31,685 nt of DNA from assembly GCA_046530785.1 (NCBI GenBank), contig JBHEQT010000027.1:1-31685 (forward strand), in the 5' to 3' direction. Source of the stretch: Arsenophonus sp046530785 (GTDB taxonomy: Bacteria; Pseudomonadota; Gammaproteobacteria; Enterobacterales; Enterobacteriaceae). Positions within the stretch are counted from its first letter, which is position 1, and each line of letters starts with the position of its first letter. The notes below the pieces were generated by a model that saw only the letters and a list, made by a program, of their open reading frames with translations, was not told the origin of the DNA and searched no databases. Below, one piece after another: positions 1-8,689 of the stretch. The position numbers were made by a program, and so were the translations under genes.

Positions 1-865
1 ATTTTTTATCCTTAATAGAAAGTTACTCTCTATAAAAATAAAATTTTGAGCAATGATTATTTTTTCCTAAAACTGAAAAAATTTATCTTTACCGTGAAAT
101 AATATATTTCCAATTACAGTCAGAAAAAATTATGGATCTTTTTGTTACTTACCCTATTATTGATCAATAACTTTATAGTGGATCAAGATATTATTATACA
201 GTATTTTATTCAAAAATTTTTCTCTTTAATTGTAGTTTTCTATTTAAAAAGAAATCAGTTGATAAAATAGTATTTTCTGATCTCCATTATTTTTATAATG
301 AAGTTTTATATGTTTTTTTAACAAAGAAGCTCTTTCATTACGATGAATATATCATCCATGTTTAGACGGATAATTATTTCATCAATTATTTATTTAAAGA
401 AATTAATTTTTATTAAAAAGAAATTATTAATAATAAAATATATTATAATTTATTATTAATATTTAAGAATAAAACTTATATTATAATAGAATCTTAATTT
501 CTATTCATTATAGAAGAGTTTATATTATTAAGAAGTTGAAAGAACAAAATTTCATTCTAAAATTATGCATCGTATGCAAGGAAAGGAAAGAATAGAGAAA
601 GAATTTATTTTTCTAATCAAAAACAATATAATTTAGTAATCTTTTGCCTACATCAATTTCAAAAAATAAAGTATTATATTGGATATTATTACTCCATTAT
701 AGAGTTTTTCATAATAAAAGTAAAAATTTCAATTAGATATTTATCATAGTAAAAATTATTCTTTGATTGGTTTTTATTATTATATTTCTTGAAAAGTTTA
801 ATAAAAATATTTTAAAGGATATAAATATTATTATTAAATAACAAAGAATTAAGGTTAATAAAATA
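1..865. other. Non-coding gap downstream of pssA; weak yfiM trace
   Basis: No convincing intact gene lies here and the stretch is very A/T rich. On the minus strand, about 625-660, the codons read I-D-V-G-K-R-L-L-N. This resembles the segment ending G-A-S-K-E-L-W-D of the YfiM lipoprotein, which follows pssA in E. coli. The distance from the pssA stop (about 210 bases) is about where that segment would fall. The match is short, and other parts of YfiM could not be aligned at the right spacing, so it is only a suggestion. No tRNA, rRNA or terminator was recognised. Confidence 0.3.
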
Positions 866-2221
866 TTAAAGAATACGGCGTATTAACTTATCAATACGTA
901 TCCTATGTAAACGATGAATAAGTTTTTTAACTTTTATTGGATAACGTTGGATATTTTCAAGATCCTGATAATGTTTCATAATATTAGTATTAGCTATTAT
1001 ACATTTTAATTCTTTCTTTTTTTGCTGTAGCAAAACTTTTTTTGGATCATGAATTAATATAGCATTTTCTAGATCTAATCTCCATGCACGAGGATTGAGA
1101 TTATTACCGGTTATTAATTGCCAGTTATTATCTATCCAAATTCCTTTTAAATGATAGCTATTTTTACCATCTTTCCATAATCTGATGGTTAATTGCTGGT
1201 TATCTATGAAATTTTGTAGACGATAAATAAATCTACGTAAATTAGTTTCATATAGATAAGGTAATGCACTGATAATTTTAAAAGGTTCTTCTGGTGGAAG
1301 ATAAAAATCATTAGCTGTTTTATCTCCAATAATAATTTCAATTTTCTTGCCTTCATTTAATAAATTACTAATTATACGCGTTAAAATAGTTGGAAAATTA
1401 AAATAGGGTGTACAAATAGTCATCTTTTTTTCTGTACTATTCATTAAATGGGTAATAGTTTTATTTAATTCATTTTTTTTTCCTAAACCAATTAATGGAG
1501 TTACTGCTAACTCTTGATCTGTCGCATTATTTTGAAATTGATATTGACAGCTTTTTAGTTTATGGCGAAATTGTTTAATTAAACTTTTAATTTTAGTATT
1601 TTTGGGTCGATATGCTTGATCTAGACGCTGAACAGCAGGTGAAGATAATAAGATTTGATCGATAAACTTCTTCATCGTTGAAGCTAATTGAGTATTATTT
1701 AATATATGATAACGATCATAGCGATAACGTTGGTTTTGTTGAAAATATACATTATTGATACTAGCACCAGTATAAATAACGGTATCATCAAAAATGAATC
1801 CTTTTAAATGTAAAACACCTAGTGCTTCACGTGTATTAATAGGAATACCAAAAATAGCAATATCAAGACCTGGATGAGCCATTGCCATTTGATAATACCA
1901 ATCTGCATTAGTCGTGGTAGCATTTTCACCAATTCTTCCACGTTGAGCGCGATGCCAATCAAGCATTATTTTGATATCTAATTCTGATCGTATCATTTTT
2001 GCTTGATAAAGCGCATTTAGTATATCTTGTCCTGTATCATCATGTTCAAAATAAAGTGCAGTAATATAAATATATCGTTTAGCATTAGAAATTTTTTCTA
2101 GTAAAGCTTTACGAAAACTTTCTATTTGGTAAAGAGTGACAACTCCCGTGGAAGATTGTGGTAATTTTGATAATTGTTCAAGATATTGTTGATGCTTTAT
2201 TTTTTTTAATTTAGAGAACAT
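866..2221 (-). CDS. pssA: CDP-diacylglycerol-serine O-phosphatidyltransferase
   Basis: Makes phosphatidylserine from CDP-diacylglycerol and serine, the committed step to phosphatidylethanolamine, at the inner membrane. It is the phospholipase D-superfamily (Gram-negative) type. Two HKD motifs are visible: H-L-K-G with a following Asp at about residues 138-145, and H-L-K-G-I-W-I-D at about 357-364, followed by T-G-N-N. The basic C-terminal tail (R-I-R-I-D-K-L-I-R-R-I-L) matches the enterobacterial protein. I start at the ATG at 2221, giving 451 residues as in E. coli; the frame stays open one codon further to a GTG at 2224, but family alignment favours the ATG. The ribosome site is weak. An operator-like palindrome with a TATAAT lies about 45 bases upstream. 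The patZ remnant lies upstream as in E. coli, so the ancestral patZ-pssA arrangement is kept although patZ is dead. Confidence 0.96.
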   Translation of the reverse strand: MFSKLKKIKHQQYLEQLSKLPQSSTGVVTLYQIESFRKALLEKISNAKRYIYITALYFEHDDTGQDILNALYQAKMIRSELDIKIMLDWHRAQRGRIGENATTTNADWYYQMAMAHPGLDIAIFGIPINTREALGVLHLKGFIFDDTVIYTGASINNVYFQQNQRYRYDRYHILNNTQLASTMKKFIDQILLSSPAVQRLDQAYRPKNTKIKSLIKQFRHKLKSCQYQFQNNATDQELAVTPLIGLGKKNELNKTITHLMNSTEKKMTICTPYFNFPTILTRIISNLLNEGKKIEIIIGDKTANDFYLPPEEPFKIISALPYLYETNLRRFIYRLQNFIDNQQLTIRLWKDGKNSYHLKGIWIDNNWQLITGNNLNPRAWRLDLENAILIHDPKKVLLQQKKKELKCIIANTNIMKHYQDLENIQRYPIKVKKLIHRLHRIRIDKLIRRIL

Positions 2222-2264
2222 CACAGCGTAAATTTTCTCAGTTTATTAATGAAATAAGGTAAGG

Positions 2265-2290
2265 ATTATATACTCTAATTTAGAGTATAT
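2265..2290 (-). promoter_or_regulatory. Palindrome overlapping a candidate pssA -10 box
   Basis: An 11-bp perfect inverted repeat (arms 2268-2278 and 2280-2290, one central base) lies 45-70 bases upstream of the pssA start. Read on the minus strand it overlaps a perfect TATAAT (complement of 2265-2270). No good -35 box is seen at 16-18 bp. It may be an operator for pssA, or one of the many perfect inverted repeats found in the gaps of this window. Confidence 0.3.
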
Positions 2291-2489
2291 TGAAAAATAA
2301 ATTTCATTATACCATTAGTTTTATTTTTTGTATCTATATAACTCCAGCTATATGTTTACCGATTTTTATCCACTATTTATTATATATGATCAAGTTTACT
2401 TATTTAGTTAGAAAATCATTTTCTTGATATTATTAGATCAAGGTTAACAAACACTATTTTAAATTTAAATTAGAGTTATAAATTTAATT

Positions 2490-2880
2490 TATTAATGTTT
2501 TAGTATTTTAGAATTCTAATTTTTTAAAATCCTTTTTAAATATTTTTTCTGCAGCTATATTTAAACGATTTGTTCCATTAAGATATAACCCAATCCAAAG
2601 ATATAATTATCTTTTATATCAGAACGTATTAAAATAATAATTTTTATTGATTTTCAGAAGAATCTTCTTTTATAAAAAACTATAATAATTTTGTAAATTT
2701 TATTAATAGAAATAAAGAATACTTTTAACTCATAATTAACTTTTATTATATTTGCTGAATTCAGTATTTGAATATTTACTAATTTCATTAAATTAATAAT
2801 GAAAAAGATTTTTATTACGATTAATAAATTCTTTGGATAAATCTTTTTTTAAGGAAAATAGATATTAACTAGATATTTTA
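2490..2880 (-). pseudogene. patZ: Decayed patZ (yfiQ) protein lysine acetyltransferase, C-terminal GNAT part
   Basis: No long frame is open, but the minus strand carries collinear fragments of the E. coli PatZ GNAT domain. Near 2780-2830: F-I-N-R, then L-F-H-Y-*-F-N-E-I-S-K-Y, against F-I-S-R ... L-Y-Y-R-Y-F-S-E-I-N-E-F. At 2729-2764: A-N-I-I-K-V-N-Y-E against A-N-M-T-Q-I-D-Y-D. At 2568-2632: L-I-R-S-D-I-K, a short insertion, then G-L-G-Y-I-L-M-E-Q-I against L-V-R-S-D-L-K ... G-L-G-R-R-L-M-E-K-L. Most differences are one base, mixed with stops, frameshifts and a deletion after the M-E-Q motif. PatZ acetylates lysines on acetyl-CoA synthetase and other proteins. In E. coli it sits directly upstream of pssA, as here. 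The rest of the gene (about 2.6 kb in E. coli) should fill the gap up to nrdF, but I could not align it. Confidence 0.88.
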
Positions 2881-2935
2881 TCATTGTTTAAAAATAATTT
2901 ATTTCAATTCGTTAAAATTATGATTAATGATTTAA

Positions 2936-2963
2936 CTCCCGGAGGGGAGAGAGGGGGGAAGGA
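2936..2963 (+). repeat. G-rich purine tract with CTCCC hairpin arm
   Basis: A CTCCC at 2936-2940 is followed by an all-purine run at 2941-2963 that contains G4 and G6 blocks. The CTCCC can pair with GGGAG at 2945-2949. G-runs of this kind are out of character in a stretch of roughly 80% A+T. It lies in the patZ remnant. It could be homopolymer growth by slippage; four G-tracts also allow a G-quadruplex in principle. Confidence 0.55.
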
Positions 2964-3919
2964 TTTCTTACAAAATTTATTTACAATATAAAAAATTTTT
3001 ATAAAATATTAAAATGACTAAATATTTACTATTTATGATTTTTAATAATCTATTAGTAAGTTTAAATATGAAGGGGGTAATTGGTAAAGATTATAATTAG
3101 TTGATATTATTGCTAGTTTAGAGAACTAAGCAAAATCTGAAATTTAAATAAAATTAAATTTTTTGAGTAACAGAAAACAATTCTTTCTATTCAATAGAAT
3201 TATTTTTTCCTTATTTTCAATAAAATTGTTAATAAATTTATTGGGTAATAGAGAAAGAAATAATTTTGATTATAACAGAAAGAAGTACTTTATTCATACT
3301 AATAAGATGGAAAATAATCACAAAATAAACAAATGTAATGGTGTATCATTTTATTTAAAAACGGTTGAATTATTTAAATTTTTTATTTTTTTTATTTAAA
3401 AGATTATCGATCTTCATTATTTATCATTTTAGTGATGACTGTACTATAAAGTATAGAGAAAAATTCTAATATAGCGGTTTGAAGGAAAGTTATCTATATC
3501 TCTATTAAAAATTCGCATTATAATCCTATATTACGGAAAAATTTTAAGATAATAATTAGTTAAATTATTGAAAATTTTAGTATATAATATAACTTATATA
3601 ATAAGTCTATTTTGGTAAATATGATTCGATCTCTTGAATTCTTTCATCCATTTATTAAATTATAGAAGTAAAAAGATAATATCATTTTACTTATTAAGTT
3701 TATTTAACAGAAATTCGTCTTGCATTTTCTAATTATAATTAACAAGTCTAGAGTAACAGTGATTTCAATTATTAAAAAAGTAATGGAGGATTATTTATTA
3801 TTTCTCTAGAAATAGCAATATTTTAACTTATATCAGTGATAGTTCATTTAAAAATATACTTATTATTCAAAATTAACTTGCTACTAAAAAACTAATTCTT
3901 TTCTTGTTTTTTCGATAAT

Positions 3920-3946
3920 TACTATTTATTAACTTAATAAATAGTA
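3920..3946. repeat. Perfect inverted repeat, 11-bp arms, 5-base loop
   Basis: Arms 3920-3930 (TACTATTTATT) and 3936-3946 are exact reverse complements. A/T rich, with no adjacent T-run typical of a terminator. It lies in the patZ-nrdF gap. Confidence 0.7.
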
Positions 3947-4323
3947 TGTTATTTAATGGATTAAATTGGTCATTAACTAAAATAGGGAAATTCTATACTT
4001 ATCTTTTTACGCTGTACTTCACCTAATTTCATGAAATATTTTTAATATTAGATATTCTCCGTTAATTACGACTAAGTCTTTGGTTGATTCATATTAAGGT
4101 CTTTAATTAAGTAGTTTGTTAGATAGATTTCATCCTAATATAAACTAATAATAACAAATTTTTCTTTCAATAAAGATTGAATCTCTTATCATTTTAATAC
4201 TAATATTTAAAGAAATTTAATTAACTATAAATTTTTAGTGAAACTTTTATTAATGAAACTATCCTAATAAAAGGATAACTTCTTGGTATTTACATAGAAT
4301 CTTTTATCCTAAATTAAAACGAG

Positions 4324-4366
4324 ATACACTATTAATAACCTATTAGTAGTTAAATTAATAGTGTAT
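4324..4366. repeat. Perfect inverted repeat, 13-bp arms
   Basis: Arms 4324-4336 (ATACACTATTAAT) and 4354-4366 are exact reverse complements around a 17-base loop. It is the first of two neighbouring strong hairpins, about 420-460 bases beyond the end of nrdF. Too far and too A/T rich to be an ordinary intrinsic terminator. Confidence 0.75.
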
Positions 4367-4391
4367 TGATTTTGATATCATTAAATAATGA

Positions 4392-4424
4392 TAATGTTAT
4401 TATATTATTTGTATAATAACATTA
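4392..4424. repeat. Perfect inverted repeat, 13-bp arms, 7-base loop
   Basis: Arms 4392-4404 (TAATGTTATTATA) and 4412-4424 are exact reverse complements. It starts only 25 bases after the previous hairpin, so the pair could form a two-stem RNA. An A-run follows at about 4427. Confidence 0.75.
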
Positions 4425-4782
4425 ATAAAAAAGTTGTTCTTTTAAAGAATGTTGATTAATCTTTTATTCTTTACTCTTAATAAGAATTTCATTCTCTACT
4501 CTAATCAATTATTATAGATATAATCTTATTATTTTATAGATCATTTATTCACATAAATGATTTTATCATAATTTATTTATGAATTTAATTTGGATTTAAT
4601 TCTATATAGTTATTAGTAACTTTAGTATTATTTATAATAAAAGATATTCTTTTTTTAGTAAAAAAGATTGATTCTCCATTAATTTTAATAATTAAACGTA
4701 AGTTAAATACTATTTTTAATATTATAAATAATTTATCTATATTTTATTTATTTTATTACTATTCAAATAGTACTTTAATAAA

Positions 4783-5748
4783 TTAGAAGTTCCAATCCTC
4801 ATCTTCTGTAGTTATCATTTTACCAATAATGTAAGAGGAACCTGAACCAGAAAAGAAATCGTGATTTTCATTAGAATTTGGTGATAATGCTGACAAAATT
4901 TCTGGGCTAACATCGGTAATTTCTTCTGGGAAGAGAGATTCATACCCTAAATTCATTAATGCCTTATTACCATTGTAGTGAAGAAATTTTTTCACATCTT
5001 CTGTCCAACCAATATCATTATATAGTGATTCACTATATTTAATTTCATTCTCGTATAAATTTAATAATAATAAGTAAGCGAAATCTTTTATTTCTTCTTT
5101 TTCTTTCTTGGTATAATTGATTAATGATTTTTGAAATTTATAACCGATATAATATCCATGAATTGCTTCATCACGAATTATTAGCCGAATAAGATCGGCT
5201 GTATTGCTTAATTTTCCTCTACTTGCCCAATACATTGGTAGATAAAATCCTGAATAAAAAAGAAATGACTCTAGAAAGACACTAGCAATTTTTTTCTTAA
5301 GAGGATGATTTTTACAATAATGCCCTAATATTAAAATAGCTTTTTTTTGTAAAATGTTATTTTCTGCACTCCATTGATAAGCATCATCAACATCGGAACT
5401 CAAACAAAGAGTTGAAAAGATAGAGCTATATGAACGAGCATGAACTGCCTCCATAAAGCTGATGTTTGATATCACGGCTTCTTCATGAGGTGTTAAGGCG
5501 TCTGTCATTAATGCAGGAGCTCCTAATTTGTTCTGGATAGTATCCAGTAAGGTTAATCCAGTAAAAACTCGTATTGTTAATTTTCTTTCCTCTTTTGTTA
5601 ATGCATTCCAAGTTGGAATATCATTTGAAAGCGGAATTTTTTCTGGTAACCAAAAATTAGTAGTTAATTTATTCCATACTTCTAGATCTTTCTCATCCTC
5701 AATACGGTTCCAGTTGATTGCACGTACTATCGAATTTCTTATCTCCAT
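4783..5748 (-). CDS. nrdF: Class Ib ribonucleoside-diphosphate reductase, beta subunit
   Basis: Small subunit of the NrdEF reductase; it houses the di-metal (Mn or Fe) centre and the tyrosyl radical that starts ribonucleotide reduction. Visible ligands in the usual order are D69, E100, H103, E160, E194 and H197, with the radical tyrosine Y107 inside H-A-R-S-Y-S-S. The C-terminus D-E-D-W-N-F, the tail that docks into NrdE, is intact. Length is 321 residues against 319 in E. coli. It is the last gene of nrdHIEF, 16 bases after nrdE, and the start is the ATG at 5748. All catalytic positions are present, so it should be functional. Confidence 0.97.
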   Translation of the reverse strand: MEIRNSIVRAINWNRIEDEKDLEVWNKLTTNFWLPEKIPLSNDIPTWNALTKEERKLTIRVFTGLTLLDTIQNKLGAPALMTDALTPHEEAVISNISFMEAVHARSYSSIFSTLCLSSDVDDAYQWSAENNILQKKAILILGHYCKNHPLKKKIASVFLESFLFYSGFYLPMYWASRGKLSNTADLIRLIIRDEAIHGYYIGYKFQKSLINYTKKEKEEIKDFAYLLLLNLYENEIKYSESLYNDIGWTEDVKKFLHYNGNKALMNLGYESLFPEEITDVSPEILSALSPNSNENHDFFSGSGSSYIIGKMITTEDEDWNF

Positions 5749-5764
5749 TTTTTAAACCTATAAA

Positions 5765-7894
5765 TTATAGTGAACATGAAACACAACCTTTGACTTCTGT
5801 TCCTTCTAATATTGATTGACGGATACGAATGTAATAAAGAGTTTTAATACCTTTTTTCCAAGCATATATCTGAGCGCGATTAATATCCCGAGTAGTTACA
5901 TCATCAGTAAAAAAAAGAGTTAATGACAATCCTTGATCAACATGTTGAGTAGCAGCAGCATAAGTATCAATAATTTTTTCAGCTCCTATTTGATAGGCAT
6001 CTTGATAAAATTCTAAATTTTCATTCGTCAGATAAGGGGCTGGATAATATACGCGCCCAATTTTACCTTCTTTACGAATTTCGATACGTGCAACAATAGG
6101 ATGAATACTTGAAGTTGAATTATTAATATAAGAAATAGAGCCAGTTGGAGGAATTGCTTGTAAATTCTGATTATAAATTCCATATTTCATAATAGATTGT
6201 TTGAGTTTTTCCCAATCTTGAGAATTAGGAATATGAATACCTGATCGTTGAAATAGTTTCTTTACTTTTTCAGTTTTAGGTTTCCATTCCTGATTGATAT
6301 ATTTATTAAAATATTCTCCAGAAGCGTATTTAGAGTGTTCAAAACCACTAAAATAATGTTGACGTTCAATAGATATCTTATTAGATGCTAGTAGCGTGTA
6401 GAAAGTTACGGTATAAAAGTAGATATTAGTGAAATCAACTCCTTCTTCTGAACCATAATGAATATGTTCACATGCCAGGTAACCATGTAAATTCATCTGT
6501 CCCAAACCAATAGCATGTGATTTTTTATTACCTTCTTGAATTGAAGGTACTGATTGAATCTGGCTCATATCTGAAACAGCTGTTAATGCTTTAATGGCAA
6601 CTTCAATTGAATGAGCAAAGTTAGGAGAAACCATTATTTTAGCTATATTCATTGATCCTAAATTACAGCTAATATCTTTACCTATATGGAGATAATCTAA
6701 ATTCTTATTGTAAGTGCTGGCATCATTAACTTGTAAGACTTCTGAGCATAGATTACTCATATTAATCCTTCCATAAATAGGATTTAAAAGATTAGCGTTA
6801 TCTTCAAATAAAATATAGGGATAACCTGATTCAAATTGAATTTCTGCTAATATAAGAAAAAATTTACGAGCATTGATCTTTTTTTTGCGAATATTTTTAT
6901 TATTTACCATCTCTAAATATTTTTTAGTAATATTAATTTCCGACATAGGGACACCATAACATCGCTCAATATCATAAGGTGAAAAAAGGTACATGTTTTG
7001 ATTGTTTTTAGCCAAATGAAAGGTAATATCAGGAATTACTACACCAAGTGATAAAGTTTTAATTCTGATTTTTTCATCTGCATTTTCACGTTTAGTATCT
7101 AAAAAGTTTAAGATATCTGGATGGTGAGCATGGAGATAAACTGCTCCAGCACCTTGTCTTGCACCAAGTTGATTAGCATAAGAGAATGCATCTTCTAGAA
7201 TTTTCATTACAGGTACTACACCAGAAGATTGATTATCAATTAGCTTTATTGGTGCTCCAGCTTCACGTAAATTAGTAAGTAAAAAAGCTACACCACCACC
7301 ACGTTTTGAAAGTTGTAAGGCAGAATTAATAGAACGACCTATCGACTCCATGTTATCTTCTATTCGTAGTAAAAAGCAAGATACCAACTCACCACGCTGC
7401 TTTTTTCCACAATTTAAAAAAGTTGGGGTTGCTGGTTGGAAACGACCTTTAATAATTTCATCTACTAATTGTTTAGCAAAAATTTGATTCCCTTGTGCAA
7501 GAGTTAAAGCAACCATACAAACTCTATCTTCATAACGCTCTAAATAACGTTTACCATCAAACGTTTTTAACGTGTAACTAGTATAATATTTAAGAGCTCC
7601 AAGAAATGTTTGAAAACGAAAATTATAATTATAGGCTTGCTGGAAAAGTTTTTTAATAAAAGTAAATTCATATTGTGTCAGTATTGTAGGTTCGTAATAA
7701 TTTTTTGTAATTAAAAAATCCAATTTTTCTTGCAAATTATGAAAAAAAACAGTTTGTTGATTAACATGTTGATGGAAGTAATGATGAAGTGCTTTCTTAT
7801 CTTTATCCAGTTGAATTTTATGATCTTTATCATATAGATTTAGCATGGCATTAAGCGCATGATAATCGAGTTGCTCGTAAGATTGTGCTGTCAT
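5765..7894 (-). CDS. nrdE: Class Ib ribonucleoside-diphosphate reductase, alpha subunit
   Basis: Catalytic subunit that reduces ribonucleoside diphosphates to deoxy forms, with electrons from NrdH. The active-site set is complete: C173 and C410 as the redox pair, and N381-L-C383-S-E385 with the thiyl-radical cysteine. The C-terminal shuttle pair C704-x-x-C707 is present. The N-terminal ATP-cone of class Ia enzymes is absent, as expected for NrdE. Other hallmarks are G-A-R-Q-G-A-G-A near 245-251 and I-P-P-T-G-S-I-S-Y. Length is 709 against 714 in E. coli. The start ATG at 7894 follows a G8-A-G purine run that probably acts as the ribosome site. Confidence 0.97.
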   Translation of the reverse strand: MTAQSYEQLDYHALNAMLNLYDKDHKIQLDKDKKALHHYFHQHVNQQTVFFHNLQEKLDFLITKNYYEPTILTQYEFTFIKKLFQQAYNYNFRFQTFLGALKYYTSYTLKTFDGKRYLERYEDRVCMVALTLAQGNQIFAKQLVDEIIKGRFQPATPTFLNCGKKQRGELVSCFLLRIEDNMESIGRSINSALQLSKRGGGVAFLLTNLREAGAPIKLIDNQSSGVVPVMKILEDAFSYANQLGARQGAGAVYLHAHHPDILNFLDTKRENADEKIRIKTLSLGVVIPDITFHLAKNNQNMYLFSPYDIERCYGVPMSEINITKKYLEMVNNKNIRKKKINARKFFLILAEIQFESGYPYILFEDNANLLNPIYGRINMSNLCSEVLQVNDASTYNKNLDYLHIGKDISCNLGSMNIAKIMVSPNFAHSIEVAIKALTAVSDMSQIQSVPSIQEGNKKSHAIGLGQMNLHGYLACEHIHYGSEEGVDFTNIYFYTVTFYTLLASNKISIERQHYFSGFEHSKYASGEYFNKYINQEWKPKTEKVKKLFQRSGIHIPNSQDWEKLKQSIMKYGIYNQNLQAIPPTGSISYINNSTSSIHPIVARIEIRKEGKIGRVYYPAPYLTNENLEFYQDAYQIGAEKIIDTYAAATQHVDQGLSLTLFFTDDVTTRDINRAQIYAWKKGIKTLYYIRIRQSILEGTEVKGCVSCSL

Positions 7895-7903
7895 AAGGAA
7901 GCT

Positions 7904-7911
7904 CCCCCCCC
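7904..7911 (-). promoter_or_regulatory. G8 tract in the nrdE ribosome-binding site
   Basis: Between the nrdI stop (7920-7922) and the nrdE start lies a run of eight C on the plus strand, that is G8 followed by AG in the mRNA, about nine bases before the ATG. It is the only plausible Shine-Dalgarno element for nrdE. Such a G homopolymer is striking in this A/T-rich sequence and would be prone to length change, which could alter nrdE translation. Confidence 0.5.
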
Positions 7912-7919
7912 ATATTACT

Positions 7920-8333
7920 TTAATGCATTTGTTGTTTCCAAAATTGTTCTAACCCTTTTCGTACTTTTTGAAGATCCCATTCAGTACCTAGTAATTCAAA
8001 ACGATATAGCAAAGGCACTTGACATTTATCGGAAATAATATTACCTGCTATAGCATAAGTTTCACCAAAATTACTATTTCCTGATGCAATAACCCCTCGT
8101 AAAAACTTTCTATTTTGTTGTTTATTTAAAAAATAAATAACAGGTTTAGGAACAGCTCCTGTTATTGCACCACCACCATAGGTTGGTAGGAGCAAAACAT
8201 AAGGTTGTGTTGCATTTGTTGGTATTTTATTCACATCAATCAGAATACGTGTAGCAGGAATCCCAAGTCTTTTTACAAAGCGATGGCAATTTTCTGATTT
8301 ACTGGAGTAGTAAATAAGTGAGTGTGTTTTCAT
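7920..8333 (-). CDS. nrdI: NrdI flavodoxin-like activator of class Ib ribonucleotide reductase
   Basis: FMN protein that supplies the oxidant used to assemble the Mn(III)2-tyrosyl radical centre of NrdF. The sequence has the flavin phosphate-loop region Y-Y-S-S-K-S-E-N near residues 8-15, the glycine-rich P-T-Y-G-G-G loop in the middle, and G-V-I-A-S-G-N-S-N-F-G-E, the family signature around the flavin ring. Length is 137 against 136 residues in E. coli. It begins 9 bases after nrdH and ends about 25 bases before nrdE, so the four genes are surely one transcript. Confidence 0.96.
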   Translation of the reverse strand: MKTHSLIYYSSKSENCHRFVKRLGIPATRILIDVNKIPTNATQPYVLLLPTYGGGAITGAVPKPVIYFLNKQQNRKFLRGVIASGNSNFGETYAIAGNIISDKCQVPLLYRFELLGTEWDLQKVRKGLEQFWKQQMH

Positions 8334-8342
8334 TATGTAATT

Positions 8343-8570
8343 TTAATTATTGCCTAATCGGCTGATTATATCTGGGCGAAAACCTGACCAATGTTGCTTA
8401 CCTACCATGATAACAGGTACTTGTTGATAGCCCAAATTGATAACAAAACGAAGTGCTTCATAATCTTTAGTTAAATCAATGATATCATAAGTTAAATTTT
8501 TACGCTTTAAGGCTAAACAAGTTGCACTACACTGTATACAACCTGGTTTACTATAGACGGTAATAATCAT
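8343..8570 (-). CDS. nrdH: NrdH glutaredoxin-like electron donor
   Basis: Small redox protein that reduces NrdE and is itself reduced by thioredoxin reductase. The active site is C11-I-Q-C14 in a thioredoxin-like fold, and the family C-terminal signature W-S-G-F-R-P-D is present. Length is 75 residues, slightly shorter than E. coli NrdH (81) at the poorly conserved tail. It is the first gene of nrdHIEF. The ATG at 8570 is preceded at a good distance by a strong AAGGAG (complement of 8576-8581), one of the best ribosome sites in the window, which fixes the start. Confidence 0.95.
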   Translation of the reverse strand: MIITVYSKPGCIQCSATCLALKRKNLTYDIIDLTKDYEALRFVINLGYQQVPVIMVGKQHWSGFRPDIISRLGNN

Positions 8571-8656
8571 TTTTGCTCCTTAATTTACCAGTAACATAAG
8601 TTAACAATCGATCAAATTATTATAAATACTACATTTTGATTTATTTTTATTCAAGT

Positions 8657-8672
8657 ATACCATATATAGTGG
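8657..8672 (-). promoter_or_regulatory. Candidate NrdR box upstream of nrdH
   Basis: On the minus strand the 16-mer CCACTATATATGGTAT agrees with the NrdR box form ACACTATATATAGTGT at 13 of 16 positions. It lies about 87-102 bases before the nrdH ATG, a sensible place for the repressor of ribonucleotide reductase operons. A weaker second half-match is at 8624-8639, about 33 bases away; NrdR boxes usually occur in pairs about 31 bases apart. A TATAAT (complement of 8617-8622) lies nearby, without a clear -35. Whether the genome keeps nrdR is unknown from here. Confidence 0.5.
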
Positions 8673-8689
8673 TATTTGATTTATAGTAA

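Larger units (their letters stand above)
2881..4782. other. Gap expected to hold the N-terminal part of the patZ remnant
   Basis: Its size and position fit the CoA-ligase-like part of patZ on the minus strand, but no fragment could be aligned by eye. It contains a G-rich purine tract at 2941-2963, a GGGGG run near 3072, and three strong inverted repeats listed separately. An open frame of 78 codons at 3163-3399 starts with TTG, is of low complexity and resembles nothing. Somewhere towards the right end must lie a rearrangement junction, because patZ-pssA and nrdHIEF are not adjacent in E. coli. Confidence 0.5.

Noticed and set aside
2222..2224. GTG start for pssA, one codon upstream of the ATG
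   Set aside because: The ATG at 2221 gives the family length and N-terminus; the ribosome site does not favour the GTG.
3163..3399. A 78-codon open frame on the plus strand in the patZ-nrdF gap
   Set aside because: It starts with TTG, has no ribosome site, is low-complexity (F, I, N, K) and resembles no family; such frames are expected in A/T-rich decayed DNA.
5528..5755. Open frames opposite or within known genes (for example 5528-5755, 14660-14899, 15398-15643, 19866-20069, 21334-21579, 28965-29168)
   Set aside because: They overlap well-identified genes in other frames and have no recognisable product or ribosome site.
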